A stretch of 64,000 nt of DNA from Cryptomeria japonica (GCF_030272615.1 NC_081406.1:185541770-185605769), one strand, 5' to 3'; shown: positions 46,172 to 58,925, numbered from the stretch's first letter. Notes: a model not told the origin generated them from the sequence alone. Translations and numbers: made by a program.

Positions 46172-47259
46172 TGTAATACCCTAAAAATGGTCATCTAAAC
46201 CATGGGCCCCTAATCTTGACAACTTCACCAAGGTTCTAACCAAAGGAAATTAAATAAATCTTGAGCACACAATTAATTCTTTAATCATCAAATCTCACAT
46301 GGCAAATTAATCACTCAATATAAATTAAATATTTATTTAATTAATTAAATCATTCCAAGTAAATCATTTTTAAACAATTATCTTATTTATTTTATTAAAT
46401 ATCCTAGCATATTTAATTAAATAAATCAATTTGCCATAAATCTCAAAAAAGGAAACAAATCAAGAAAGAGGAATTGGAAATTATAAGCGCAAATCTTCAA
46501 AAAAGGAAATAAATCAAAAAAGGAATTAATTGACAAAGAAAGAATAAAAAATTAAGAAAAAGAAATCAATTGGAGGTAATCTTGAAAAACAAATTAAAAA
46601 TTGATAAATAAAATCAGAGAAAGCAATTAAATATTAAAATTGAATGAAATAGAGAATAAATCAGTTTTTTCCTTATTTTATCTTAATTTTAGTTCAATTT
46701 CCTTTAAAACTGAGAAAAGCATCCAATCACATCAATTCACCTGGATTGTGCATCCTCTTGGAAAATCTTGACTGCTCATCATCATTTGATCTCAGCCTTT
46801 GGTTTCTTTCTGAATTTTCTATATATTCAGGATCTCATCTCTCATTAAAAAATCCTGGAGAATATATTGTTATTATGCTATTTTTGCTCTAGGTTCATTG
46901 ATAATTTGCATTCAAATATTGCATATTAGTTATTTCATATTTCTTAAATCACTTAGCTTAAATATTCATATATTTGTTAAATCATGTTAGATTAATCTTG
47001 CATAAATAGCTTAATCTTGTATCCATCTAGCTTAAATCCATGCTCATATAGATTTAAAAATCCTTCATTTAGGTGTTGTCTAGTCACTAGATAGCTTAGC
47101 AATCTGAGAGCAATTTAAACTCGGATCTACTAGAAGGCAATGGGTCACTTTGTTATGGTTTATTATTCATTGATTATTGATTTACTTACCATGCATCTAA
47201 TGACTTAATTCAAGTGTTGTGTGTTCCAGATACAAATACAGGTCCACTTTTCACACACA
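46172..47259 (+). repeat. 5' LTR of gypsy B
   Basis: Begins TGTAATACCCTAAAAATGG and ends TCACACACA, four bases before the PBS. A TATA-like TTCTATATATTC lies at about 46817. Length 1088 bases. Confidence 0.75.
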
Positions 47260-47263
47260 TTTT

Positions 47264-47282
47264 TGGTGCCCACCATGGGGCA
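47264..47282 (+). other. Primer binding site of gypsy B
   Basis: TGGTGCCCACCATGGGGCA just inside the LTR. The TGGCGCCCACCGTGGGG type is common in plant gypsy elements, and this copy has two CpG-to-TpG/CpA changes. Confidence 0.75.
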
Positions 47283-47334
47283 GGAAACTAATTTTTCAGC
47301 CTCAAAATCATTTTTTTTTTTCTGTAGGTTTCGT

Positions 47335-49400
47335 CCATACAATCTCTACAAAATATCATATGAGTAGTTTTACTGCATCGTACGACATTATATTGAATCA
47401 TGTTATTTGTCGTATGACATTATATTGAAGCCTATTATTTGTTGCACGAATTGGAAAATGGTGTCGTACGACATTCTATTCTAAATATTTGATTTTGTCT
47501 TCTGTCATCCTATGCTTATTTCTAACTCGTACAAAAAAATTCTTTTATCATTTCATTCTATGAGAATTGTCGTACGATTTTGTTTTCTATTAGATTAAAG
47601 CAAGTTTCACTTTGTTAGGGTTTTTCCTGAGTTAAATTTTGATTATGCTAACACTAACCCTGAATTATCTTCTGTCTTCCTGGTATTTTCACAGCCTAAC
47701 CAGTTTCTTGCACAACGCTTGTCAAAGAATTTATCAATCAAACATACGCCTATCAAAAAATAAAAATAACATGACTATTGATACATTGTTTTTGTAGGTC
47801 GCCTAAAGAGAATCAATCACACATTATGTATTCTTTAATTTTTTTTAGGGACCTAACTTGCTATTTGGTTAATGAACAAATCTGTCTTTTGTGTTTTTAG
47901 AAAATTCTAAGAGGTAGGAGAGTATGCTCTTGTCTTTTTTTAGACAATAAAAAATCTAGACCCTTGAGGCATTTTCTTGAATTAAATTTTGATTATGCTA
48001 ACACTCACCCTGAATTGTCTTCTGTCTACCTAGTATTTTCATAGCCTAACCAGTTTCTTGTACAACGCTTGTCAAAGAATTTATTAATCAAACATACGCC
48101 TGTCAAATAATAAAAACAACATGACTATTGATACGTTGTTTTTGCAGGTTGCCTAAAGAGAATCAATCAAACATTATCTATTCTTTAATTTTTTTAAGGC
48201 ACCTAACTTGCTATCTGGTTAATGAACAAATCTGTCTTTTGTGTTTTTAGAAAATTCTAAGAGGTAGGAGAGTATGCTCTTGTCTTTTTTTAGACAATAA
48301 AAAATCTATACCCTTGAGGCATTTTCTTTGTTTGATATTTGTACATATTTAGCAGGCTTGCCCTCCCGAGGGGTTGAAAAACTCTTAAAGCCATTATGGC
48401 TGGTGTGAGGGTAATGACTTAAGTGGGAATGACTAAATGCCAAGTACTCCAACCCTCTATAAAATAAACATGATTTGATGAAAATTAAGTCAGCGACAGT
48501 GCTAAAGAATAGTTCTTCTCAGTACTTTTGGGTATATTGAACCTTGGTTTACAAGGTTGGGAGACCTCTTAATTGAGTTTATACCTTGACACGCCAAATG
48601 AAACCTTTACTAGATCCAATTAAAATTAGAAGCTACCCGATTCACCTCCGAAAGGTTGATAATCTTTGTGCAAGAGAGATAGTAACTCTCCCAAGACACT
48701 TGCCATATCATGCCCCCATTAGCATTTGGAGTCGGCTAATATGGCATTAAGAATCCATTGCGTGAGACTCAATGGCAGTATTCTAATTAGCTATTGGGTG
48801 TGTACATAAGTCAACAAACAAAGGTTTTCTTCTCTAAGCCAACTTCCATAGGGTTTGCATGTTGTGATTGGAGTTACTATTTATACTACATGTTTTCTGT
48901 GTTTTCGTCCCTGAAACTAAAACTGGAATACCAAAACTAGAGAAAACAAACCAAAGAAACCAACAACTCAGTGATAAAACTCTATCCATGTCAAAAATAG
49001 TCTATCCTGGTCAAAAATCAGTCCACCTCAGAATTGGTCATGCTTAGTTGTCATACTCAACTATTGAAAAACTCAAATTTTTTGTCTCTGCTCTATTAAC
49101 AGTCGTACGAACCTGATCATTCATCATCCTACAACATATCCTGTGTCATACAAGTATTCTAAATTTTCATCCAATCTCAATCCTCTGTCGTACGAGACCT
49201 AGCAGTCTGTCATTTAAACTAAATCCTATGTCATACAAGATAGAACTACACTTAATCTTTTGTCGTTCAGGACCTACGCATTTATCGTTTGGTACTAGGC
49301 AGCAACTCATATGAAACAGAACTATTGTCATCCTGAAGCTATGATACTGTCATACGATCTCAGAAATATTGTCATACAAGTCTTTGATTTTGCCAGTCCA
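47335..49400 (+). repeat. Leader of gypsy B with dispersed GTCGTACGA motifs
   Basis: The palindrome-bearing word TGTCGTACGA and decayed forms (GTCGTATGA, GTCATACAA, GTCATCCT) recur in two clusters, 47345-47580 and 49095-49385, at intervals of about 25-60 bases. Between them lie the 350-bp duplication and the block shared with element A. Confidence 0.65.
47632..48330 (+). repeat. 350-bp tandem duplication in the leader of gypsy B
   Basis: Copies 47632-47981 and 47982-48330 share TTAAATTTTGATTATGCTAA, TTTTTGTAGGTCGCC/GCAGGTTGCC, and GAGGTAGGAGAGTATGCTC with few differences. The unit coincides with the block shared with element A. Confidence 0.9.
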
Positions 49401-49855
49401 GAACAGTCAAACCTGTCTAAAACAGTCTACAATGAGCCTAAAACTGGTTATCATCCTCTTGAGCGTAAACGACCTTGATAGTGTACCTCTATCGTTGCGT
49501 TGCACGATTTTGTCAATAATCTCTCAGCTAGTTCAAACAAACATCTTATAAAACCTAAGTTAACTTAGATAGACGTCTTACACATGATAGATCATTCCTG
49601 AAACCAGACTAGATCTTAGTTACTTCACTCAATCACTACATTAAAATGAACTACTAGATACAATTTGATCTTGACTTCTGCAACACATTTGGCTCTCGGT
49701 CTTGTCGGTTACAAATGCCTGTTCAAACCATAAATTCTTGCAACAAAACAGACAAAGAAAAAGAAACACCCTTTTCATCAAAAGACAATCCATTCTTTGT
49801 GGAAAACCCCCTTTACAATGATCTACCAATCTTTGGTCAGCCCCTATCTGCGACC

Positions 49856-51340
49856 ATGTCTAGGGAAAGACAAGAAAGAGAAGCTAGTAAATGAGACACT
49901 CACGATGATTTCAGCAATCATGCCACTGATAGTGATTCCTCATCTATTGAATTTGAGCTTCTTGAACCTCTTGAGGCCGAAGTACATAGATGTCAAAATG
50001 ATAAAGAGTTCCAAAAAATGATGAAGGTCATCATGGCTAGGGAAAAAGAAGACTATTTCCTAGAATTAGCAAAACAAGGTGCCAAACTCCCTACTAGTTA
50101 TAATGTGGAGGCCCTCGTCACTAAAGAGGAAGAGACACCATGGGGAAAGATAAGAAAACAAATGCAAACATTATAAACTACAGTCACAAAACTACAAAAC
50201 AAAGATAAAACACCAAAACAATATTCTCTGGACACAATATGCCCATTCCCATTTGACAAAAACCTTTACATGCCTCCATTTCCTTCATGAGTTGAGATCC
50301 CAAAATTTGACAAATATGATGGTACCTCAGATCCTCAAGATCATGTTAGAGAGTTTTGTGCTGCCTGTATGGAGTTCATGCATGATCAAATGTACCTCAT
50401 GTGCCTTTTCCTAGGAAGTTTAGGGGGTCAAGCAATGGAATGGTTCTCAAGTCTACCCAAAGGAATAAAAACATTTGAAGAACAAATCCAACTATTTTTA
50501 CAATAAATCTCATACAACATTCAACATCTTGTGACTATGATAGAGGTTTGTAATACCAAACAAAAGACATGAGAACCCTTTCTCACTTTTCTCCAATGAT
50601 GGAGAAAGATGTTCTCTAGATATTCACCGACTATCCCAGATCTTGAGAAAATGGATATCTTTGTCAACAACCTAATCCCTAAATTAAAGTATAGTGTCTA
50701 GATGAAAGTACATCCTTTATTCAACAAAATGGTAGATAACACCCTCAGAATGGAAGACGTGCTTATAAAAAAGGGAGATATATCGCTTTGGAAAGAAACA
50801 TCACAAGGTTCTAGCTCTAAAGAAAAGAATAAATACTGGAAATATGGAAAAGATAATAACAAGAGCATTGTTAGTGATGGAGGGGTAGATACTGTCCAAG
50901 CTAAAATAAAATCCACAATATTTAACTTGGCTAGTGGCACGCAAGCACTCAAGGCATTTGAAACTATGACAGAAAATCCTCTAAAGAAAACAAGAGAATG
51001 GTTTAAAGAAAAGCCTTGGCTTTCAAAGCCCAAGCATGATTTTACTCCTCTAGATGAGTAATATGAATCAGCTTTCAAAACCTTATTAGCAAATAATCTG
51101 ATACATTGCCAGACAATTCTAGACCATATGACCCAGAAATTAGACCCAAATGGTGGAGAGAAAATAAATACTGTGACTACCATCCAAACAAGGGACATAA
51201 CACAAAAAATTGCATGAAACTCTGACATGAAATCCAAGATCTCATTGACACAGGCAAGATCTTTGTTGGAAATCATGCAACTAATGCTGATCATAAGGCC
51301 TTTAAAGATCCCTTACTGACTTATGAATAGGGAGATTCCT
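49856..51340 (+). pseudogene. gypsy B gag, broken
   Basis: Starts MSRERQEREASK with a stop soon after. An acidic N-terminal region (DSDSSSIEFELLEPLEAEVH) is followed by the Retrotrans_gag capsid domain: EIPKFDKYDGTSDPQDHVRE, CLFLGSLGGQAMEWFSSLPK, and the DIFVNNLIPKLKYSV block. A Lys-rich region (IKKGDISLWKETS) leads to the zinc-binding motif YCDYHPNKGHNTKNCMKL near 51175-51230, a CX2HX4HX4C variant typical of Tat-type gag ends, then HEIQDLIDTGKI. Roughly eight stops make it non-functional. Confidence 0.85.
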
Positions 51341-51598
51341 CAAAATCCAAGGGAGGAGCTAGAGTCCATTATACCTACACTAACAATGATAATGTGATCA
51401 ACATGATTAAATATTCTCAACCTAAATATTGCAATGTGATCATAATCTAGGATCACCAAAGTCAAGCACAAACTACTAATGTCGTGACTCCCTCAAAGGA
51501 AGATTACTCTCCCAGGAGCTACTTCCTCAACTTTCGATCAAACAACATCAAATCTACCAAATAGACAAACAAACACAATCATGGCCAAATCAAAATAG

Positions 51599-52304
51599 TT
51601 GGCTTCACCATCTTCTCCTGGTTATAGTATTGTCGAACAATTGAAGAGAACCAATGCTCAAATCTCCATTTTGGAACTGCTTAAGATCTCTTCTACTCAT
51701 AGAGAGGTCCTGGACAACACTCTACTTACCACTAGTGTCCCTAAAGATTTAGACGTAGATCAGGTTCAATCTATGGTGGGTCACCTGACCTCACCTCATT
51801 ACCTCACTTTCTCTAAAGAAGATGATAACTCACTGAGCTACCCACATAACCAACCATTACACATTGAAGCCATGATCCATAAACACCGAGTTAAACATGT
51901 TTTGATAGATGGAGGCATTGGGTTGAAAATATGTACATACAATCTACTGACACAACTGGGATTTTTTTACAAATGTTATTGATACATTATTGATCCAACA
52001 AATAAAATAATAATCAAGGCTTATGATGAAGAAGAAAGAACCTCTAAGGGTCTGTTGAGATTACCGATTAGGGTAGGACCTGTAGAAAGAGATGTCATTT
52101 TTCAAGTCCTGGATCTTCATCTTTCATACAACATCTTACTGGGCATGCCAATGATTCATGAAATGAAAACAGTACCATCTACATATCATCAAAGCTGAAG
52201 TTTCCTTATAATGGAGTTGAAGTCAGTATTCCTGCTCATACAAGCTATACCTGAAATGCATTAACACAAAGTGTTGATGCTTTTGTTCCTCATAATAGAG
52301 TAGC
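51599..52304 (+). pseudogene. gypsy B aspartic protease, broken
   Basis: After a linker (STHREVLDNTLL, VGHLTSPHYLTFS) comes the protease: EAMIHKHRVKHVLIDGGIG (active-site Asp-Gly-Gly where LVDNGS or LIDGGS is usual), CTYNLLTQLGF, then AYDEEERTSKGLLRLPIRVG, VLDLHLSYNILLGMPMIHEM and VPSTYHQ. The flap and LLGRPWIH-type blocks are clear. A shift near 51977 and stops break it. The protein goes on KFPYNGVEVSIPAHTSYT until the solo LTR. Confidence 0.85.
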
Positions 52305-53822
52305 TGGTGTAGGAGCACCCATGGCGTAAGGAAAATATGTGGTCAAATTCATCATTTGAAATATAATTTATATTTGAAGGTCATTTATAATGTATTTGAA
52401 TCCATTTGGAATGATTTGTAAGACTTGGAAACCTAAAAATGTAAGCAAGTCCTGATTATGTCCTAGTTGTCCATATAGGCCCTTATAGGTCAAGATGGTC
52501 AAAATTGTATAAAAGGCCATGAGAAGGATATCAAGTATGTAAAAGGTATTAAATAGATTATTTGGACATGTTTATGAGGTTTTTACAATTTGGAGAGTCA
52601 TTAGGAAAAAGTGTCAAAGTTGCAAGAAAATTGCAAAAGTGCAACATTTGCAAAAATGTAAAAGTGCAAAAATTGTACATAAAGTTGTAAAATGGAAGAT
52701 GAAGGGTGATAAAGGTAGTTGGATGGTGTATAACTACCAAAGAGTCTATAAATATGTTTTATTGGTCGAACCAAATCATTATTGGAAGAATAGAGAAGAA
52801 AGGAGAACATTTTGGATACATTTTGGTGCATTCTACTATTGTTATTTTTGTTGGCTTTCCAATTTTTGTGTTGGTTCCAGGCCTTGTACGACCATGTATA
52901 GCCTAGAAACCTTTGTATATGTATAATGGATAGTTAGATATGTTAATTACCTTTCTTTTCCTTTTTGTTTGGAGTTATTATGTTTAGAAATGAAGAATAT
53001 ATGGAAGTTTTGGTGAAAGTTGTTAATTGCAGATTTGATACTTCCTGAGAATAGTCACATTGCAGCATATGGTATGAACTCATATGATATTATTAAGACC
53101 TCTAAATAGACTTATTGGAAATATATGTGAATCATATTTCTTTTCCCTTTGGTTTGAGGCATTTTGGTTTTTATTTGTGGAAGTTATGAAGATTTTGGTG
53201 AAAACTGGTTTTAAACTATCTTAAATGGAGTTGCTGGAAAGGGTTTGTACTTATCTTGTGATTTCACCATTGGAAAAATTAATGACTTGAATATTATGAA
53301 AGTAGACTCAGAGGGATTTCATTTGAGTATGGTACTGTTTTAGTTTGGTTAAGTATTTGTTGTGAAATATGATGCCCTAGCAGGCAACAAACATACATTT
53401 TCCAGATTTATGACAGTCAAAATTGGTCTCGGTGCAGAGAGAATAACATTCAAATCAACCGTTGGATCATTCTCAATTTTTGATATGGTTTTATAAACCT
53501 AGTTTTCTACAGCTTCACTAAAGTGATCTTCAGAATGTTCTTGGGTTCAAAAGTTATTAATAACTGAGTACGGATATATCAAACTGTCATTATCCGGGAC
53601 AGCATAATGCATTGTTTTGGTCTTGATTAATGTTCAAAGGGTTGTAAAATGATATGATGGATTTGATATTGTATTGGTTGGTTGATATTAATATTGTTTT
53701 GGACTATATAATAATGATTATGATCAAATTATGCCTCTAATACAAGTGAAGATGTTGTGTTGAGATTGAAACTCCATGTTGATTTGGGGTTCTTGAAGGG
53801 TTTTTCATGATGCTCCACATCA
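52305..53822 (+). mobile_element. 1518-bp solo LTR inside gypsy B
   Basis: Starts TGGTGTAGGAGC and ends GCTCCACATCA, which are near-perfect inverted ends. The flanks are GTAGC (52300-52304) and ATAGC (53823-53827). Cutting the insert out with one duplication copy restores the frame HNRVA-YTAKSLESLLKDLQI. A TATA box, TCTATAAATATG, is at 52744-52755. No coding frame inside, so a solo LTR left by recombination of a full element is the simplest reading. The strand is taken from the TATA box. Confidence 0.75.
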
Positions 53823-55003
53823 ATAGCCTATACAGCTAAAAGTTTGGAATCTTTGCTAAAAGATTTACAAATAAAAATGAAAATCACAAACACTGGCATA
53901 GATGGCTAAAAGATAGAGCCTATACTCTCACTAATGTCTCTTCCTCCATCACCAAGATAGTTGGGAAAAACATCAGAGGTTATGAAGCCACAAATTTCAA
54001 CTCTAAAAGTCATTTATGATGGTCTCTTTATACAGTCCTCTACTTCTCTTGCAGGTGAAATAGAAGAGGATGATGTTCTCAAATTTCTTTTCAAAGAAGA
54101 TAGTGCAAATAAAGAAATATGACATTGTGAAATTTCCCCGACACAATATGGTCCAAGCTATACGATGCATCAACGCATGGGATATTCAGGTACTGGTCCT
54201 CTAGGAAAATGTCAAAAAGGTATTGTTGAACCTATTCAATTATAAACTAAGTCTACCAATGATAAAGCTGGACTGGGATATGATCCAAGAAAGTCATCAG
54301 ATCAGAAGTACATGTCCCACAATCAATTTAAGTGGAAGAAAAAGGTACTACCTTTAACAACACAAGAAATTAATACTCAACAAACTCAAGAAGAGTGTAA
54401 CAGTGAACAAAAATAATTGCCCACCTAGAGAAGAGAAACAAATGGTAATCAAGTTTCAGTTATATCAGCTATAATACCATAGGAAGTAGAAGTCCTAGAG
54501 GATATGAGAGATGAAGTATACCAAATCAGAGAATTGTTTGCACATCTAAACATTCGAGTCACATATACTGGTAGACAACAAGTAGATGATTCAGAAATTG
54601 ATTCAAATGAGTATGAATGGGGTCCTGACCATCTCTCAGATACATCTACTACAAAAACCTGTAAAGAATCTAGTGATATCATAGATGATGCACAAGAGAT
54701 GATATGCCTAAAGATGCAAAAGGAAATAGAAGAAATCAGACTAAAAAGACAAAAGGACTATGAATGATAGATGGAGGAAGAAAGGACACAAGCAATTTCT
54801 TCACCTACTAACTCTCCCTCTAATGAGATAGGAAAAATTAGGTACGAAACTACGAAAGAAGAATTAGAAGCTATAGAAATAGAACCAGTCATCAATCTAG
54901 ATGTAACTGAATGGAATAGATGACATGGGTTAATAGAACCTTCAAGGTTATGTCCACAAGTGTGTCAAATACAAGTACTCAATGAACCAAATCATGAAGG
55001 AAC
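53823..55003 (+). pseudogene. gypsy B post-protease region with G-patch-like domain
   Basis: Resumes TAKSLESLLKDLQIKMKITN and continues LAGEIEEDDVLKFLFKEDSA. Near 54150-54300 it reads YTMHQRMGYSGTGPLGKCQK, then GIVEPIQL and AGLGYDPRK. This pattern (hydrophobic-Gly-Tyr, Gly-x-Gly-x-x-Gly, Gly-Ile-x-x-Pro-Ile, Gly-Leu-Gly) is that of a G-patch, an RNA-binding module. It stands directly after the protease, as in element C. A charged helix-like tail follows (AQEMICLKMQKEIEEIRLKR). Stops interrupt it. Element C splits it at GGAAC. Confidence 0.7.
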
Positions 55004-56438
55004 TATGTGGGGGAAAAAGTGACACTTAGCAAACATGCCCTAATCTCACTTTCAATCACACACTTGTGGAATACGAAAGAGCCTAGAGGTATCACACAAT
55101 TGGCTACTTCTTTTTGTGGAAGAGAGAGCCACGAGCTACCTATTAGGATTTCTATTCCTTTGTTGTAATAGAAAGATGAAATGATGCAAGTTCAATTCCT
55201 AACCCCAAAGTGCAAGTATGAACTAATAACAAGATTGCAGAATTGAACTTAAACAATGGAAAGATGTAAACACAAGGACAAGGCAAGGATGCAAATGTAT
55301 ACCCGGAGTCAAAATCTGAGTGAAAATGTTCGGGACGGGGGCGCGGGCGCCACTGTCCTGATTTTGCCCCTGAAACTGCTCCGGAAACTACTGTTTTGCA
55401 ACCTAGAAAGCTGTCAGGAGGACCAGGGCGCCCAGTGCCCCTGTCCCAGGGAACAGGGCGCCCAGCGCCCCTGTCCTGGCAGGACCAGGGTGCCCCACGC
55501 CCTTGTCCTGGTCTTTTGCTCTGCAATTTGGTGTGTGGTTCCGTCTCCGTCTGCTTCTTTCGGATCTGCAACTTGCGGTGTCGTCTGAATCCTGAAATCT
55601 ACACTTATATCTGAAAAAGGTGTTTGGGCGGCTATATAGGGTTTTGCCTTAGTCAAACCCCCGCTTCGGTGATTTCCACCCAACCCCAAGGGAGGGGTAC
55701 AAGCCAATCTTCAGTCAGTGATCCCCTATTGTTCCTCAATGCCTTCAAAGCCTTAAATGAATGAAATTGATGAATGCTTGATTGATGGATGTTAAATGTT
55801 GTTGAATTCTTCAAAGATCTGCTCTTTCGCTGCATAGAAGGTCCCTGAAAACCAAAATTCCCGATCCTTTCAAATGAAGAAAGAGAGCTCTTATGTATGA
55901 AACCCTAGGTCTTAATTTCAACTTTTGGCCGACCTAGAGATTGAATCTCCCGCCAATTTCTTGGGGTTAAGCTTTATTTTATGATTGGATCGCGCTCCTA
56001 AAATTTCAAGAAAAACGTCGAGGACCATGTGCACTCCGGGCGCCATGGTCCTCTCCGGGCACCATGGTCCCGACAACTTTTCACCAAATTTTCAGGGCCG
56101 TCGGATATGATGATTTTAGAGAGAATCCCGAAGTTACAGCTGATTTCGAGATGTTTTGACCCCCGAAATCAAGCCCCCAAGTTCAAAATAGGACCTAATT
56201 AGGGTTTTTGATTAAATGATGTATTGGAAGAATAAAATGAAAGGGGCACACTTTAATGAAAAGGGGCCCAACTTTATGATATGGGAGATGATAAAATAGA
56301 ACCTTAGACCTAATTAATTTAATTAATTAAGTGCTAAAGGGGAAATGCAATGCAAAATGCAAAATGCGCCAAGGCGGGTGCTAAACTAGGTGTGAAATTG
56401 TACCACCCTAGCAAGTGCATACAATTTACGACATTACA
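55004..56438 (-). repeat. 3' LTR of element C
   Basis: Partner of 61805-63246. The first base pair reads TA where the partner has TG. It contains a GC-rich repeat cluster at 55424-55515 and a TATA box GGCTATATAGG at 55630-55640 (minus-strand CCTATATAGCC). Confidence 0.95.
55424..55515. repeat. GC-rich minisatellite in element C LTR (also 62245-62338)
   Basis: Three units of about 30 bases built on CAGGGCGCCCAGCGCCCCTG. They contain the palindrome GGGCGCCC and stand out sharply from the AT-rich surroundings. CpG sites in one LTR copy are often TpG in the other. Confidence 0.8.
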
Positions 56439-56453
56439 TTTAGGCCCCACTTT
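56439..56453 (-). other. Polypurine tract of element C
   Basis: The minus strand reads AAAGTGGGGCCTAAA directly before the 3' LTR. Confidence 0.8.
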
Positions 56454-58244
56454 AGCGGTCATATGAACACTACGTGCATATGCAAGCTAAAGTACAGAAA
56501 AGTAAACATTATTTGAAAAAGGATATATCCATAAGTCTGTCGAACGAAGCCCCTAGTAGTATCTACAGTACATAGTTAGGAACCGCACCCTACAAAACAC
56601 ACGTTAGATCACAAAATCACCTAATGCTTACTAAGGAAGGTGATAAAAATTTGAGGGTAGCTATATGCCCCCCCCTGTTTCGGCTTGCTAATTTTAGTGA
56701 GTTGAAACAGGGTATCATGTTTACCACTTTGAATTTTTAAAGAGTATTGATGACAAATGCTCACAAGAAGATTTGATATGAGATCAAAAACTAATGGAGA
56801 ATCATTTGGTAAGAAAGAGGACTAAATCTCAATTCCAACACAACAAAGAGTGTGAGGATTTGAGAGTTCTCTAACACGAGATGAAGGATGTAAATGGAAA
56901 CAAAATACAAAGAGAAGAAAAGAAAGAAAAAAAGCATGAATACACACATTGGTGATCCATGAGAAGAATAGTGAGAGAGAAAACATGGACTTCTTGCCCC
57001 TAGATCTTGTCTAGGTGATCCATGGGAAAAGAACATGGAAAACTAGCCCCTAGAGTCTGTCTAGGTGATCCATGTAAGGGAGGAGAGTGAGAAAGTCTAG
57101 CCTTATGCCGCTAGTTCCACTCCACCTCGTGCATGTGTGTGTGAGGGAGGTTAGAAGCACCTCATAGGAGTCTATGCCCGAGTATGCTACAACCTGTATA
57201 TGTATAGTACAAAAGCGTGACATCTTGCTCTAAGAGTCTGTGCTCTGGTTCCGAGAATAATCACCTTGCATAAAAGAAAAATGGAGACATCTCACTCTAA
57301 GAGTCTGTGCTTTGGTTTCGAGAATGACCCATTGCTCAAAAAGTGTAATGTTTATGTCATAAGCAAAGTAGAACAAGGATACCTACCTTCATCACAAAAG
57401 AAGATACCCCAAAAATGCAACAATGTCATAGATCCAAGCAAGAGAGTTTTGCACTCTTTAAGCAAGGATAAGATAGTTGAAAAGGGATATCTTGTAGTAT
57501 GTGTAAAGGAGATCCTTAGAGGAGAAGAGATCTTTGTACAAAAGACACCTATCCCCGAGAGGAATTCTCTTAGACAAATATAACATCTTCTAGAATAAGA
57601 CAAAGAAGAGAATAAGAATGCAATACTTCCTTCTTTTGCAAGGTGAAAGTGATTCTTAATGAAGGATGACGCTCTTTTTAACCCAATTGGGAGAGTGAAT
57701 TCATTATGGATGTATTTTACCAAGTGCAAAAGAGGTTGTAGTCAAGGACTTACACCCCTTGTAAGAGAGAATCCTTGAACAAACAACAACAAATGCATAC
57801 AAGGAATAACATCAAGTAATAAAGTTCACACCATCCACAAAATAGGAAAAAGTGGATCCTTAGATAAAAATAAGGAAATATCATTGCCTCCCAAGGATAA
57901 GGATAATGAGAAGGACTTACACAATCTTCTAGGGAGAGATCTAGACATAAGCAAATTGAAAGACATTAGTGTATGTAAAATGCTCCTCACAAGAAGTGGG
58001 TAGGATAAGAAAGAGAATACACATCTTCTCCCATATCTAGGAAAAGAGGATTCTAAAGAAAAGGTGATCAATATTTCCACACTATTACCCCATAGGAACA
58101 AGAGATAACATAGAAAAATTAGGCTATTATGTTGCTTCAAAAATATGATTGCACTTGAAATTGTACCATCATGAATGACAATGAGCCCCCAGTAAATGAG
58201 CTACCAATGTCACATAATGATGAGCAACATAATAGCCATTAATG
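56454..58244 (-). other. 3' non-coding part of element C
   Basis: No domain seen on either strand. It contains short direct duplications: GTCTAGGTGATCCATG three times at 56935-57080, and CTAAGAGTCTGTGCTYTGGTTYCGAGAAT at about 57230-57330 (two copies). It is too short and too motif-poor to hide a reverse transcriptase or integrase. Confidence 0.6.
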
Positions 58245-58922
58245 TTATTTAAAGACATGATAGACTAAGTGAGGTATTTGAATATGACATGCTAAATGCT
58301 CAACTATAAGTGAGGTCAAAAACATGTATAAAGTGATAAAAATTGAAGAAGAAAAGTCACAAGAAATCTTAGAAGAGGGATGAGTGTAATTTATTAGAGC
58401 CTTATCCCCAGAAAAAAGGACTTTATGATGAATAGGAGATAAAGATTCACAAGTGGATTTAGAAATTTGAGGGGATTCATAAAGAGATTTGTTCATCGCC
58501 AAGATTTCCTTATGAGGGGAATGAGAGTTGATAGAAGTAGAAGATGATTTAGTTGAAGTGAGATCATCATCACTACTAAATATAGCATTCACATTGAGAG
58601 ATAGTCTTTTAGATGCTTTGGTGGGCTTAGAAAGATTATATCCAAGTCCAAATGAATATTCATGCATGTTATGTTCTAAAGGAACTTTAATTCCTTGTTC
58701 ATTTGCGCCACAACCATTTCCACTATAGCCACTCTTAGCCAAAATGTGAAAACCATGACCATAACGATTAGCCATTTCAGAAAGAGAAGGATGTTTTTCA
58801 TAAGACAAGGAATCAAATTCTTCAGAATTAGAGGTGTGAGGAGAAGAAGTTTGAGAAGCGGCCACAAAATTATTGCTCATAGGTTCAGGTAAGACTGATT
58901 GATCTCTAGTTTCTTCCTTCTT
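58245..58922 (-). pseudogene. Element C G-patch-like C-terminal domain
   Basis: In the same frame after the third stop: SLSEMANRYGHGFHILAKSG then YSGNGCGANEQGIKVPLE and FGLGYNLSKPTKAS. Gly spacing and the GI-x-x-P and GLGY steps match a G-patch domain, the RNA-binding module seen behind the protease of betaretroviruses and some plant gypsy elements. A Ser-rich tail follows to a stop at 58245. It parallels the order in gypsy B. Confidence 0.7.
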
Positions 58923-58925
58923 TTA

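Noticed and set aside
50698-51294. 198-codon open frame on the minus strand
   Set aside because: It lies antisense over the gag region of gypsy B, whose plus-strand frame has clear capsid and zinc-binding motifs.
55256-55707. Overlapping frames on both strands in the LTR of element C (also in 62131-62662)
   Set aside because: They come from the GC-rich minisatellite and recur in both LTRs; not genes.
57352-58140. Minus-strand frames of 104-125 codons in element C
   Set aside because: Hydrophobic composition from AG-rich plus-strand repeats, no domain, and located in the 3' non-coding part of the element.
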